Positions 9,320 to 19,016 of a stretch of 64,000 nucleotides of DNA are shown here, piece after piece. Both the position numbers and the translations under genes were made by a program. Origin of the DNA: Flammeovirga pectinis. GTDB taxonomy: Bacteria; Bacteroidota; Bacteroidia; Cytophagales; Flammeovirgaceae. The stretch covers positions 997,501 to 1,061,500 of the forward strand of contig NZ_CP034563.1 in the NCBI RefSeq assembly GCF_003970675.1, given 5' to 3'. The stretch's first letter is position 1; every line of letters starts with the position of its first letter. The notes under the pieces are model-generated. The model was not told where the DNA came from, did no database searches, and was given only the letters and a program-made list of their open reading frames with translations.

Positions 9320-10863
9320 AATTTAAACCTTTTCTCATAATTTGCTCTTTTTATTTCTTTCATTTTAATGTGATCAAGTAGTTCATCATTTTCCTTCTTC
9401 TTTTTAGCATCATAATTTCCTTTATGGTAGTCTCTTATAAGTTGTAATGTTCTCATCATCAACGCTAAAAATATCCATATTATAATACTAAAAGGAAGGA
9501 TCCCATTTACATCTTGTACTTGTTCAACAACTAAAAAAGAGGCAAGAGATGCAAATAAGGTTAAGAATGTAACTTTAAGCTCATTATCTTTTAATAACCA
9601 TATTTTACTATACTTTAAAGAATATAAAATGAATGATACATAAATACTTAGATAAAAAATTAAGCCCAGAGGTCCTTCTTCAACTAATATTCTGATATGG
9701 CCAGAATCAGGGGCAAAATTAGCAAGCATAGTCCCAGGAGAAAATTTAGCACCCCAAACTCCTGTACTTCCAATACCTCCACCTAATGGGTGTTTCCAAA
9801 CCCAAGGGTAGATTGCTTTTCTATTTTCTTCTCGCTCATTATAAGACGTATCTTTACTTCCTGCAAACGTAGATTGAATTCTTTGGATATGATAATTATT
9901 GGAAGGGGTTATTACCAATAAGAAAAACAAAAAGCCTATTATTCCACCAACAATGTAAATTTTTACGTTTCCCCATGTAAGAACAACTAATGCTCCTGCA
10001 ATTACCAGGATAGCAATTCCTGATCTAGTGCCTGACCAAATTAATGCAGGAAGGCATATGCAAATACCTATAAATAATACTATTTTCCGACCCCAGTTAT
10101 AAGAGGTGGAAATAACAGCACTTATTACTATTACTATTGCCACTAACATCCCAAAATGTGCTGGTGATGATAATGTTCCAAATACTCTCCATCTACCAGA
10201 AATATAAACTAAGTGCTTTGCATCATTGGCATAAACCCACTCCATTTCGAAAGGGAAATAGCCGAATACGTTTTGAATATCGCCCCAAAAAGCACTAAAA
10301 AAACAAGAACATAATAAGAAAAATAGTAATGATTTTATATCAGAAATAGTACGAAAATAATAATAGGTAATAAAATAAAGAATTGGATATAATACATACG
10401 GTCGCATTACATAAAACCACGCTACTCTAGAACTTGCAAAAGGATTGGCAATCTGAAATATATTCCATACAACCCAAAGCAATAGTGGGGTTAATAGTGG
10501 TACATCAAACGTAGTTTTAAAGTCTTTCTCTTCACCACATTTATATAAATGCCCCAAAATTGTTAAAAGAATACCAAAGTCGAAAGACAAGCCAATAGGG
10601 AAGGGCAAGTTTAGTTTAAATGGAATACCAATAAAAATACTAAGCCCAATAAAGAAATAAATACTGAGCTTTATTCTTACAAAAAGTGAAAGTAAAAAAG
10701 GAATAGCAACAACAGCAATTGCAATAGCTAAACCAATTCCCCAATTTATTGTAAGACATAAATAACCAACAAAAAAACTAACACATACTAAAATAAGAAT
10801 ACCTAAAGGAGTAGATAGTCTGTATTTTACAAGGTCATTTAGTTGATTATTGAGGTAATTCAT
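9316..10863 (-). CDS. O-antigen polymerase/ligase-like membrane protein (Wzy/WaaL type)
   Basis: This 515-residue protein has about ten to twelve membrane segments and a long external loop. The Wzy_C-type region contains SGTRSGIAILVI, then a loop with HPLGGGIGSTG and a conserved-looking PDSGHIRILVEEGPLGLI, followed by two membrane helices and a charged cytoplasmic tail. The family polymerises undecaprenyl-linked repeats or ligates glycans. Its position between glycosyltransferases and a Wzz-like protein favours polymerase. It shares an overlapping TAATG with the upstream gene and overlaps the downstream GT4 by 4 nt. Confidence 0.82.
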   Translation of the reverse strand: MNYLNNQLNDLVKYRLSTPLGILILVCVSFFVGYLCLTINWGIGLAIAIAVVAIPFLLSLFVRIKLSIYFFIGLSIFIGIPFKLNLPFPIGLSFDFGILLTILGHLYKCGEEKDFKTTFDVPLLTPLLLWVVWNIFQIANPFASSRVAWFYVMRPYVLYPILYFITYYYFRTISDIKSLLFFLLCSCFFSAFWGDIQNVFGYFPFEMEWVYANDAKHLVYISGRWRVFGTLSSPAHFGMLVAIVIVISAVISTSYNWGRKIVLFIGICICLPALIWSGTRSGIAILVIAGALVVLTWGNVKIYIVGGIIGFLFFLLVITPSNNYHIQRIQSTFAGSKDTSYNEREENRKAIYPWVWKHPLGGGIGSTGVWGAKFSPGTMLANFAPDSGHIRILVEEGPLGLIFYLSIYVSFILYSLKYSKIWLLKDNELKVTFLTLFASLASFLVVEQVQDVNGILPFSIIIWIFLALMMRTLQLIRDYHKGNYDAKKKKENDELLDHIKMKEIKRANYEKRFKL

Positions 10864-12071
10864 TAATTGTTTCGTTCTGTATGAATAAAGATCCCGCTTA
10901 TTTTTTTATTGAAGATATTTGACAAGCTTCTAATGTTACTTAAGACTATTTGAGGAGCAATGAGTATAAAATTAAAGAACGTTTTTACTAGTTTTCTTTT
11001 AATTAAAAACACAGTTGTTCCAATAAATAATAGGGTTAGACTGATTAAAAAAAGGTAATATTGAGGAATAAATATACGTTCAATAAAAAAGAACAATGGG
11101 AGTAATAAATACACAATGCTTCTAGGTGGCCTGAATATCGAAATAGTATAATCTAATACTTCAATTCTACCTGTTTTAATGAACTTTGAAATTAACTTTT
11201 TTGAATAGGAAAATGCAGTTAAATATTGTTCTGCAAACCAACGTGTTCTTTGTTGTTTTAAAACTTTTATATCATCCGTTTTTTCTTCATAAACTAAAGC
11301 CAAATCTGTGTATGTACTTCTAATTTTTGAAGTACTATTAAGTAACCATTCTAAAAATAGATTTTTATCCATACCAGGATTTTTTAAATCCAAGTTTTCG
11401 ATGCCATTACTAAAAAATGTGCTATTGATAATAAAGGCACTTCCGGTTAGTTCAGGCATCCATTTAAAAGCTGATTTATAATTTCTTAGTGTAACATTAT
11501 TTAGCTCTTCTGATATTGCATCATAACTTGCAACTCCGTTTTTAAGAGAAAGGGGTAACCTTTTACCTTGAATATATTCATAACCATTTGCTCTAATTTT
11601 AGCTAATGTAGAAAAGAAATACTCATCAACAATATTGTCTTTATCTAATAATACAACATGTGTAAAATCTTCTTTTATTTTAATTGAAGTATTGATGTGT
11701 TTTAATGCTTGAACATATGTATTACCAAGTTTTGGGTCGAATGACTTTTCATCAAAGTCAATAGTATAATTAGCTATTGCTTTATCTCTTATCTCTTGAT
11801 TTGCTTCCTGAAAAAGGACATGTACTTTGAAGTCATTTTTAGGACTATATTTACTTATAGAATCTAAAACCTTTAGAAAAGTAGCATTGGGATTATAAGC
11901 TGGTATAACTATTAACCATCTATCATCTTTTATAGGTAAATTATTGCTGTACCTTGCTTTATATAATGACCCTACAATTAGTGTAATCATAAAATAAGTA
12001 CAGTATAATAATAAATATCCACCCAAAATAGTATAGAAAAATAGAAATAGATTCTCCATATTATTTACCAT
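10863..12071 (-). CDS. Membrane-associated glycosyltransferase family 2
   Basis: The 402-residue product has an N-terminal membrane helix and a GT-A domain starting WLIVIPAYNPN. An acidic LLDKDNIVD occupies the DxD position, and QQRTRWFAEQ matches the Q-x-x-R-W acceptor motif of processive GT2 enzymes. Two to three C-terminal helices follow, giving a cellulose/hyaluronan-synthase-like topology. Two starts are possible: the ATG at 12071 overlaps the upstream stop by 11 nt, and the in-frame ATG at 12059 would leave a 1-nt gap. The start at 12071 is kept only because it is the longer one. It probably extends the polysaccharide repeat. Confidence 0.82.
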   Translation of the reverse strand: MVNNMENLFLFFYTILGGYLLLYCTYFMITLIVGSLYKARYSNNLPIKDDRWLIVIPAYNPNATFLKVLDSISKYSPKNDFKVHVLFQEANQEIRDKAIANYTIDFDEKSFDPKLGNTYVQALKHINTSIKIKEDFTHVVLLDKDNIVDEYFFSTLAKIRANGYEYIQGKRLPLSLKNGVASYDAISEELNNVTLRNYKSAFKWMPELTGSAFIINSTFFSNGIENLDLKNPGMDKNLFLEWLLNSTSKIRSTYTDLALVYEEKTDDIKVLKQQRTRWFAEQYLTAFSYSKKLISKFIKTGRIEVLDYTISIFRPPRSIVYLLLPLFFFIERIFIPQYYLFLISLTLLFIGTTVFLIKRKLVKTFFNFILIAPQIVLSNIRSLSNIFNKKISGIFIHTERNN

Positions 12072-14220
12072 TAGAGGTTAAAATTCCACCAATAACATTA
12101 CAATGTGTATCCAACAAATAGCTTTGATTCTTTACATCAAGTTGATTAAAACTTTTGTGTAGTTCAAATACATAAAACGCTTCTGAAGACAAGTTTATCC
12201 ATTCCATCCATTCTGTCGAAATCCTTGAAGGGGGAGTGATAATGAAAATGTAATTATATGATGTTCTTAAATCCTTTAGTTTATTGAACCAGTCCTCTGG
12301 AAGAAGGTAATCATATGGAGATTTCTGTTCTTCAGATAAATTAATGATTGAACAGTCATTAATGGTATCAATATCATCAAGACTTTTATATTCTTCTTTA
12401 ATTTCTTGTTGTGATAAAGGCACATTCCAATCAGCATAAAAAAGTAACGTTTTTATGCCCGTTTGTAGGAGCATTTCTTTAATAATTAAAATTGTATTTA
12501 ATGTTATCGGGTTACTTCTAGCGTCAACAAATGAGATGATATTTGTATCTTCTTCTATACTTAGTATTGTTCTTCTTAAAAGTCTATAGTTATCTGTAGT
12601 AACTTGATTAATACTATTGTCTTTTTTTTCTTTTCTTTTAGCAAGTATTTTTTTAATAAAAGCAGGAATAAATATACTCCTTTCCTTATCAGGTTTTGGT
12701 TGAGTTATTGTACTAATTATCGGAATTAATGAATCTTTTTCAAATTGAAATGGGAGGTGATATTTGGGATCAAAAATTATTGTACTAGTAATAATTACAA
12801 TGAATAAAATCAACGACCCAATAAAAGAACCAATTACAATTAATGCTCTTTTAGATTTCTTGTGTTTGATAGGAAAGTTAGCACTTTCAACTATAAAGAA
12901 GTTATGCCCAGCATCGTCTTCAAGAATTTCTGCAAAATATTTTTTTTCTAATAGTGTTAAGTAATATTTTTCTTTCGTTTTTATCTGATGTTCCATTTTT
13001 TTGATATTTGAAATTATCTCAATAAAATGGTCAGATTGTTTTGATAGCTGATAAAGTTCTTGGTTCATCACCTTAATCATAGCTTCTTCTTTTACATAGT
13101 CAATTTGATCTTTTACATAATCATTGACCATTGTTTGCTTTGTTAAGCTAGGATCGTAAGTAGTATTAGAGATTGAACTTGATATACTTTTTTGAATATT
13201 TTTTTCAACACTCACAATCTTAATATTTAGCTTGTCCATATAATCTGTGGGTAACCTTTCTAGATTATAAGAATTGTATTCCTTTTCTTGTTGGAGCTTT
13301 CTTAAGGAGTCTTTTAAAACTATTATTTTACTATTTATTGACTCGTTTTCATTATTAAAACCAAAGTCTTTATTCTTATTTAATTTTTGTTCGATGTATG
13401 CAATTGATTCTTTTTTAGAAGCAAGATCTTTTCTAAGTTTGGCAACAGAGTTTTGTAATTCAATTCTTCTATCAATTAAATATTTTGTTGTTTCATCAAC
13501 ATCAATGACTTTCTTTTTCCTTTTATATTCTTTAAGCGAGTCAAGTAAAATATTAAGCTCTTTTTGTGTGCTATTACATGTGCCCTCTATACTTTTTCTT
13601 TTTTCTGAATAACGTTTTTGAATTTCATGACGGTACTCTCTAATCCAAGCATTTGTAATTGATTTCACAATAAATTTAGCTGCAATAGGGTTACTATCTT
13701 CTACTTTAACATCAATATATTTACTACTACTAATACGATTAATTGCAATTCTATTATTAATATCAGAAGTACTAAGATTATTGTATATAAGAATATTATT
13801 AATTGTGATATCAATTGGTCTTTGCATATCTAAAGAAGAGTAGCTTTCGATTAAGAATTTTGCTCTTCTTATAATTTCATCATCCTTAAATAAGTTATTT
13901 GCTGAATTGATATTGTAAAATTTATCTTTTCCAAGGCATGCTATAAGTATTTCAAGTTGAACTTGTTCTGTTACCCTTTTTATTCTTGCAATTTCTAATA
14001 AATCTGTAAACATTAAGCCAATTTCAAAAAGCTGTAACGATTTACTAGTAATTGATAAACTACCATCTGTTGTTAATTCAAATTGCATTTTAGCCTTAGA
14101 CTCATATACCTTAAACTCTCTCATGTTTAGATAAAGCACTAAGGAAGTAACTAATGGTATTCCCAACCATAAGTACCACCTTTTTAAGACACCTTTTATT
14201 ATGTAAAATAAATTCTCCAT
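12061..14220 (-). CDS. Wzz-like polysaccharide copolymerase with degenerate tyrosine-kinase-like domain
   Basis: The 719-residue product has a Wzz-type layout. A first membrane helix (about residues 15-31) precedes a large periplasmic region rich in coiled coil (about 200-440), and a second helix follows (about 456-482). The cytoplasmic C-terminal domain (about 545-719) follows the BY-kinase fold: NYRLLRRTI, a beta strand IISFVDA, then YNYIFIITPP and a final NVIGGILTSNG. However, the Walker A position reads DARSNPITLNT, with no GK[ST], and there is no C-terminal tyrosine cluster. The protein therefore probably controls chain length without kinase activity. It lies 2 bp downstream of the TolC-like gene. 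Confidence 0.85.
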   Translation of the reverse strand: MENLFYIIKGVLKRWYLWLGIPLVTSLVLYLNMREFKVYESKAKMQFELTTDGSLSITSKSLQLFEIGLMFTDLLEIARIKRVTEQVQLEILIACLGKDKFYNINSANNLFKDDEIIRRAKFLIESYSSLDMQRPIDITINNILIYNNLSTSDINNRIAINRISSSKYIDVKVEDSNPIAAKFIVKSITNAWIREYRHEIQKRYSEKRKSIEGTCNSTQKELNILLDSLKEYKRKKKVIDVDETTKYLIDRRIELQNSVAKLRKDLASKKESIAYIEQKLNKNKDFGFNNENESINSKIIVLKDSLRKLQQEKEYNSYNLERLPTDYMDKLNIKIVSVEKNIQKSISSSISNTTYDPSLTKQTMVNDYVKDQIDYVKEEAMIKVMNQELYQLSKQSDHFIEIISNIKKMEHQIKTKEKYYLTLLEKKYFAEILEDDAGHNFFIVESANFPIKHKKSKRALIVIGSFIGSLILFIVIITSTIIFDPKYHLPFQFEKDSLIPIISTITQPKPDKERSIFIPAFIKKILAKRKEKKDNSINQVTTDNYRLLRRTILSIEEDTNIISFVDARSNPITLNTILIIKEMLLQTGIKTLLFYADWNVPLSQQEIKEEYKSLDDIDTINDCSIINLSEEQKSPYDYLLPEDWFNKLKDLRTSYNYIFIITPPSRISTEWMEWINLSSEAFYVFELHKSFNQLDVKNQSYLLDTHCNVIGGILTSNGK

Positions 14221-14222
14221 AA

Positions 14223-14873
14223 TTATTCTGAAATCAACAATTCAAGCTCATGTTTTGCAAGTACTGCACCTACTTCTGCTTCTACTTTTTGAACTTGAGT
14301 TTCATGAAGTTTTTGTTCTAATAATAAATAATCTTCCATTTTAGCTTCACCTCTTAGTAATTTATCTTTTGTGATTTGAAGCATCTCTTTCTGGCTGTTT
14401 TCTTGTTCGGTTATAATTTTAAGTTTTTCTGTAGACTTAATATAATTAGTGTATATAGTGATGTATTCTCTTTCTACAATTTTCTGTTGATGTCTATACT
14501 CCATTTGTTTCTTGGTAATAAGATGCTGAGCTGCTTTCACTCTATTATTTAAAGAAGTAATGGTGAAAAGATCTATTGTTAATCCTAGACCAATATCAGA
14601 AAAAGCACTTACACTTGTAAGCGTATTATTAGTAGAATATTTAAACGTACTTACAGAAAAAGAAAATGAGGATAACCAACTCTTCTTCACAGTGACAAGG
14701 TTTTCATTTGCAATTAAAATTTCTGCATCCTTAGCCTTTAATAAATAGTTGTTTTCTAGGCCAATAGCTGACAATGAATCTATTTGAGAACTTACGTATA
14801 GTGGTCTTTTTTGAGCTTCTGCATAAAATGTGATAGTTAAAATGAAAAGAGAAATAGTGTATTTTAGGTTCAT
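14223..14873 (-). CDS. Half-length TolC-like outer-membrane factor
   Basis: The 216-residue product has a signal peptide (LFILTITFYAEAQ) followed by one TolC-type repeat. An amphipathic helix, two beta strands (WLSSFSFSVSTFKY and IGLGLTIDLFTI) and long helices with LITKKQMEYRHQQ and LLRGEAKMEDYLLLEQKL are visible. Typical TolC proteins are about 450 residues with two such repeats, so this is a single repeat, not an obvious truncation: start, stop and signal are intact. It is first in the leftward operon. It may form the outer-membrane exit for the polymer, since no Wza-type gene is present; that is inference. Confidence 0.75.
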   Translation of the reverse strand: MNLKYTISLFILTITFYAEAQKRPLYVSSQIDSLSAIGLENNYLLKAKDAEILIANENLVTVKKSWLSSFSFSVSTFKYSTNNTLTSVSAFSDIGLGLTIDLFTITSLNNRVKAAQHLITKKQMEYRHQQKIVEREYITIYTNYIKSTEKLKIITEQENSQKEMLQITKDKLLRGEAKMEDYLLLEQKLHETQVQKVEAEVGAVLAKHELELLISE

Positions 14874-15075
14874 GTTAATATCATTTGAATTATAATATAA
14901 AAAGAAGAATTCAGATAGTATTAGTACTGTTGTAATGTTTATATGCTTTTTATTGAATAGTACAATTTTAATAATTTATGCTGATTTGTAATATTTGATC
15001 AATAAGTAGTAATCTATTTATTTGTAGTGTTATGAGTAAAATTTGTTTTATATATTAAGTAAAACAAAATTTAAA
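14874..15075. promoter_or_regulatory. Divergent promoter region of the polysaccharide locus
   Basis: About 200 bp of very AT-rich DNA separate the first genes of the leftward and rightward polysaccharide blocks, so both promoters should lie here. TAATATTTG-like and TATTTATTTG-like sequences occur on the plus strand at about 14990-15025, but none fits TAnnTTTG exactly. I see no strong inverted repeat. Confidence 0.4.
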
Positions 15076-16152
15076 ATGATGTCAATTGAATGGCTATCTT
15101 GTGTAGAAAAAGGTTGTGGAATTGGCCAATATTCAGCAGCTATTTGTGAAGAACTATTTCACCAAAATATTTCGGTTAAATTACGTAGAAAAGGTGGTGA
15201 TGAACTTGATTTTGTGGAAGGATATAAGTATAAATCTTTTAGAAATTTAAAAGATTATATTGCTCCTTATTTTCTTAGCAAAAATTTACATACTGTAGAT
15301 AATAAACCAACGGTATGGCATGCTGATAATATAGATGCATTTACTGGTTTATTATGGAGTAAAAAATATAGTGATGCTCTTAAAGTAGTTACTATTCATG
15401 ATGTTATACCAAAAGCTACAAATCAATTGAATCTATTTCAAAATTATTATTACAATTATCAATTAAAAAATAGTATTGAAAAAAGTGATTTAATTATTAC
15501 GGTTTCAGAATTTTCTAAACAAGATATTATTAACCATACATCTGTAGAACCTCATAAAATTAAAGTAGTTTATAATGGTATAAATCATGATCTTTTAAAA
15601 CCTGTTTTTAATAAGAATAATCCAAAGTTTACAATAGCTTATTTAGGTGGTTTGGGAGCTGCTCATAAAAACGCGACAGCACTAATTGAAGTAGCTAATA
15701 TTTTAGAAAAAAGAGGGAGGGAATTTACAATGAAAATAGGAAGCGGAAATGCTCAATTGACAGCATTGCCAAGACTTGTACAAAAATATAATTTAAAGAA
15801 TATTGAGTTTGTTGGTTTTATAGAAGATAAATTGAAACCTCAGTTTTTAGGAGAAGCAGATTTATTTTTATTTACGTCAAAATACGAAGGATTTGGATTA
15901 CCTCCTTTAGAAGCAATGGCCTGTGGAACGGCTACTATTTCGACTCAAAATGCATCATTAAAAGAAGTTTTGGGAGATGGAGCGTTATTAACCTCCACAG
16001 ACCCAGAAGATATTGCCAATAAAGTTGAGTTATTAATGGATGATACTGCTCTTAGATTAGAATACCAAAATAAAGGTATTGAAAGAGCAAATCAGTTTTC
16101 GTGGAAAAAAGCTGTCATTCAATTGATGGATGAATACAAAAGATTAATGTAA
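15076..16152 (+). CDS. Glycosyltransferase family 4, first gene of the rightward operon
   Basis: The chosen ATG at 15076 gives 358 residues. An upstream in-frame TTG would add 11 residues (FYILSKTKFK) that look like read-through. The protein has a KGCGIGQYSAAI N-terminal motif, VVTIHDVIPKA, YLGGLGAAHKNA and the E-x7-E signature EGFGLPPLEAMACGTA near residue 271. It is a GT-B retaining glycosyltransferase adding a sugar to the lipid-linked repeat. It is paralogous to the GT4 at 8228-9319. Its stop shares a TAATG junction with the next gene. Confidence 0.87.
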   Translation: MMSIEWLSCVEKGCGIGQYSAAICEELFHQNISVKLRRKGGDELDFVEGYKYKSFRNLKDYIAPYFLSKNLHTVDNKPTVWHADNIDAFTGLLWSKKYSDALKVVTIHDVIPKATNQLNLFQNYYYNYQLKNSIEKSDLIITVSEFSKQDIINHTSVEPHKIKVVYNGINHDLLKPVFNKNNPKFTIAYLGGLGAAHKNATALIEVANILEKRGREFTMKIGSGNAQLTALPRLVQKYNLKNIEFVGFIEDKLKPQFLGEADLFLFTSKYEGFGLPPLEAMACGTATISTQNASLKEVLGDGALLTSTDPEDIANKVELLMDDTALRLEYQNKGIERANQFSWKKAVIQLMDEYKRLM

Positions 16153-16931
16153 TGAAGATTAATGTACCAGTTGATCGTTTTGATTTAAACATTGACCCAA
16201 ACTGGAAAGTCCTTGAGATTGGAGGTGGTCATAATCCACACCCAAGAGCAAACGTAATAGTTGATAAATACGACAATACCAATAATGGACACAGGGCAGG
16301 AGATATTGTTATTAGAGAAGGACAAGAATTCCATTTAGCAGATGGAGAGGACTTACCTTTTGATGACAACGCATTTGATTATGTAATTTGCTGTCATGTT
16401 CTTGAACATGTAGACAACCCTGTTAAATTTATTAGTGAAATGTGTAGAGTAGCTAAGATGGGGTATTTAGAAGTTCCCTCTTTAATGGGTGAATATCTGG
16501 TTCCAAAAGGAGCACATGAATGGGTGTTTTTATCAATTAATGATACAATTGTAGGAAAGAAGAAAGCAAGTATTAGAGGTTTGGGCGAAGGGATTGATTT
16601 TGGAGATTTCTTCTTGTATTATCTTTCAAGAGAATCAATAGCTTTTAAATTGCTCATTGCAACTTACCCCGACATTCTAACAGTTAGATATCAGTGGAAA
16701 GATTCTCTGCCAATAAAAATTGATTTATCCGAAGAAGAAGAAAACTATTTTACGAAAGCATGGTCTAAAGAGGAGATATTAAATCAATTTCCTAAAAGAT
16801 CTTCAAAGAAAGAATTAACCTTATTTTTTAATGCTTTTATTTTACTTTCGAAATCAATGATTAACAAAATTCTGAAAGGGTATAAACTGAGAAAACTAGA
16901 TGATTCAATTGGTTTAAATTCAAAAAAATAA
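16152..16931 (+). CDS. SAM-dependent methyltransferase (class I)
   Basis: The 259-residue product has the SAM-binding motif VLEIGGGHNPHP, an acidic strand end VIVDKYD, LADGEDLPFDDNAFDYV and the post-motif CCHVLEHVDNPVKFI, a standard type 11 methyltransferase core. The C-terminal third is specific to this protein, with acidic and basic helices. Placement inside a glycosyltransferase operon suggests that it methylates a sugar or caps a glycan chain. The start codon overlaps the previous stop by 1 nt, and the next gene begins directly after its stop. Confidence 0.82.
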   Translation: MKINVPVDRFDLNIDPNWKVLEIGGGHNPHPRANVIVDKYDNTNNGHRAGDIVIREGQEFHLADGEDLPFDDNAFDYVICCHVLEHVDNPVKFISEMCRVAKMGYLEVPSLMGEYLVPKGAHEWVFLSINDTIVGKKKASIRGLGEGIDFGDFFLYYLSRESIAFKLLIATYPDILTVRYQWKDSLPIKIDLSEEEENYFTKAWSKEEILNQFPKRSSKKELTLFFNAFILLSKSMINKILKGYKLRKLDDSIGLNSKK

Positions 16932-17828
16932 ATGGATATAAGTGTAATTGTTCCCACTCATAATAGAGAGAATCTAGTAATTCAGTTGGCCGAATCACTT
17001 AAAAGGCAAACAATTGATATTGCTAATTATGAAGTAATTTTTATTTGTGATGGCTGTGTTGATAACACTGTGTCTTTATTAAATGAATTATATGGCAACC
17101 TAATAAATTGGAGGATAGTTGGCATTGAGCAATCTGGTCCTGCAAAAGCTAGAAATACGGGAGCAGCTTTAGCTAATGGTAAATATTTAGCTTTTACAGA
17201 TGACGATTGCATTGCCAATACAAATTGGTTGGAATGTATAATTTCTGTATTTAATAAGGCTGAACCTTCAGTTATAGGGTTAGAGGGAATGACTTTTACA
17301 GATAAAAAAAATGTAACTCCATTAACTCATCAAATTGAGAATTTAAACGGAAACCCTGCAGTACCTACTTGTAATGCTGCTTTTAAAAAAGAAGCGTTTT
17401 TACAATTAGATGGTTTTGATGAATCTTTTCCATTTGCACATAATGAAGATGCAGATTTTGCTTGGAGAATGAAGGAAAGAGGTGAGATTTTATTTATAAG
17501 TGATATGGGAATTTATCACCCTCCAAGAAAAGAAAAGTTAAGTAAATTAAAGACTAGGATGAAAATTCTTGAGAGTGAATTTCATCTATACTATAAAAAT
17601 AAAGAGTTGTATAAAAAGTATAGAAATACATCTCCTTGGCGCACAATATATGTAGAAGTTTTTTTATATCATCAACTAAGAATGCTTAAGCATGTTCTTG
17701 GTTTTTTCTACAAACCTAAGTTATGTTTAGAGGGGATTGTACTCGTTTTTTCTTGGTGGATTAATTTAATAGAATTACTGCCATCATTTTTAAAAAAAGA
17801 TCACTATTACAAAAAATTATTTGCTTAA
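16932..17828 (+). CDS. Glycosyltransferase family 2
   Basis: The 298-residue GT-A enzyme begins ISVIVPTHNREN, with CDGCVDNT, SGPAKARNTGA and the metal-binding FTDDDC. NEDADFAWRMKERG supplies the second acidic motif. There is no signal peptide and at most one C-terminal hydrophobic stretch (VLVFSWWINLIELL), so it probably acts on the inner face of the membrane. It starts immediately after the methyltransferase stop and ends 3 bp before the next gene. Confidence 0.87.
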   Translation: MDISVIVPTHNRENLVIQLAESLKRQTIDIANYEVIFICDGCVDNTVSLLNELYGNLINWRIVGIEQSGPAKARNTGAALANGKYLAFTDDDCIANTNWLECIISVFNKAEPSVIGLEGMTFTDKKNVTPLTHQIENLNGNPAVPTCNAAFKKEAFLQLDGFDESFPFAHNEDADFAWRMKERGEILFISDMGIYHPPRKEKLSKLKTRMKILESEFHLYYKNKELYKKYRNTSPWRTIYVEVFLYHQLRMLKHVLGFFYKPKLCLEGIVLVFSWWINLIELLPSFLKKDHYYKKLFA

Positions 17829-17831
17829 AAT

Positions 17832-19016
17832 ATGCATAAAAACATTCCTATAGTAATGCAAGGTTTAACTCGGTATGATGCAGATTACGGAGCAACTTCT
17901 TTGTCTTTAGCAAAGGAATGGGCGAAAGAGCGATTAGTATTTTATATAGACCATCCTTTTACATACAAAGACAAATGGAGTGGAAATTATCAGGAAGATT
18001 TTAAACATAGAGAAGTAATATTTTCAAGTAAAGAACTGTTTTTAAGACCTTTTAATTCTCTTCCTAATTTTATTAATATTACACCTGCTGTTATGTTTCC
18101 TATTAATTTTTTAAATGATGGGTTACTATATCAGAAACTTAAAAAAGTGAACTTAAAGAAGATAATAAAGACACTCAATAAAGTTTTAAGTCACTTTAAT
18201 ATAAAAGAGATTATTTATATTAATTCTTTTAACCCTGTATATGATATCACTCAAATTGGTTTTAAAAATAAATTATCTGTTTATCATTGTGTTGATCTGA
18301 TTTCTGGTGAAAGGTACATTGCAAAGCATGGTATTAAAGCAGAAGAAGGTTGTGCAAAAAATGCAGATCAAGTAATAACAACTTCTGATCAATTAAAAGA
18401 AAATCTTCTTAATTTTAATAAAAATACAGAGGTTGTTTATAATGGTGCAGATTACATGCACTTTCAGAAAGAGGAATACATTCTCCCTAAAGAATATGAA
18501 ACAATCAACACAAAGAAGATAGTTGTCTATGTCGGAAATTTAGGACTTAGAATTGATTATAATTTAGTTGAACAAATTGCACTAGACAATAAAGAATTAA
18601 ATTTTGTGTTTATTGGACCAATAGACACAAGAGAGTTTAAAGGCGAGAAAGTAATGGCTTTGGATAATGTTTTCTTTTTAGGGAAAAAGAAAATTGAAGA
18701 GGTTCCGGATTATATTTACTATGCAGATTATTGTCTTATTCCTTTTGTAATAAATGAGCTAACTAAATGTATTTATCCTTTAAAAATCAATGAATATTTT
18801 AGTCTTGGTAAACCTGTTTTAACAACCCCTTTCACAGACTTGTCAAATTTTAAAAATTTGGTAATTCCTTTTACTTCAACATCTACTTTTAAAAACGGTA
18901 TTAATAAAGTAGTTGAATCTGATGATTCAATTGAAAAGCGAAAAGCTTTTGCAAAAAGTAACCGATGGGAGATAAAAGCCAAAGAGTTTCTTCAATATAT
19001 TGAACAAATGTTATGA
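17832..19016 (+). CDS. GT-B type glycosyltransferase
   Basis: The 394-residue product has a GT-B C-terminal half: KIVVYVGNLGLRIDYNLV, then NFVFIGPIDT, VFFLGKKKIEEVPDYI and KINEYFSLGKPVLTTPF, where the usual acidic signature is KINEYF. The N-terminal half includes VMQGLTRYDADYGATS and VYHCVDLISGE. This pattern resembles the TuaH-like group of glycosyltransferases, but I cannot assign a donor. It overlaps the next gene by 4 nt. Confidence 0.78.
   Translation: MHKNIPIVMQGLTRYDADYGATSLSLAKEWAKERLVFYIDHPFTYKDKWSGNYQEDFKHREVIFSSKELFLRPFNSLPNFINITPAVMFPINFLNDGLLYQKLKKVNLKKIIKTLNKVLSHFNIKEIIYINSFNPVYDITQIGFKNKLSVYHCVDLISGERYIAKHGIKAEEGCAKNADQVITTSDQLKENLLNFNKNTEVVYNGADYMHFQKEEYILPKEYETINTKKIVVYVGNLGLRIDYNLVEQIALDNKELNFVFIGPIDTREFKGEKVMALDNVFFLGKKKIEEVPDYIYYADYCLIPFVINELTKCIYPLKINEYFSLGKPVLTTPFTDLSNFKNLVIPFTSTSTFKNGINKVVESDDSIEKRKAFAKSNRWEIKAKEFLQYIEQML

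Noticed and set aside
13274-13612. 112-codon open frame on the plus strand
   Set aside because: It is antisense to the coiled-coil part of the Wzz-like gene. The low-complexity leucine/serine/phenylalanine composition is what the complement of a Lys/Glu/Asn-rich coding region gives.
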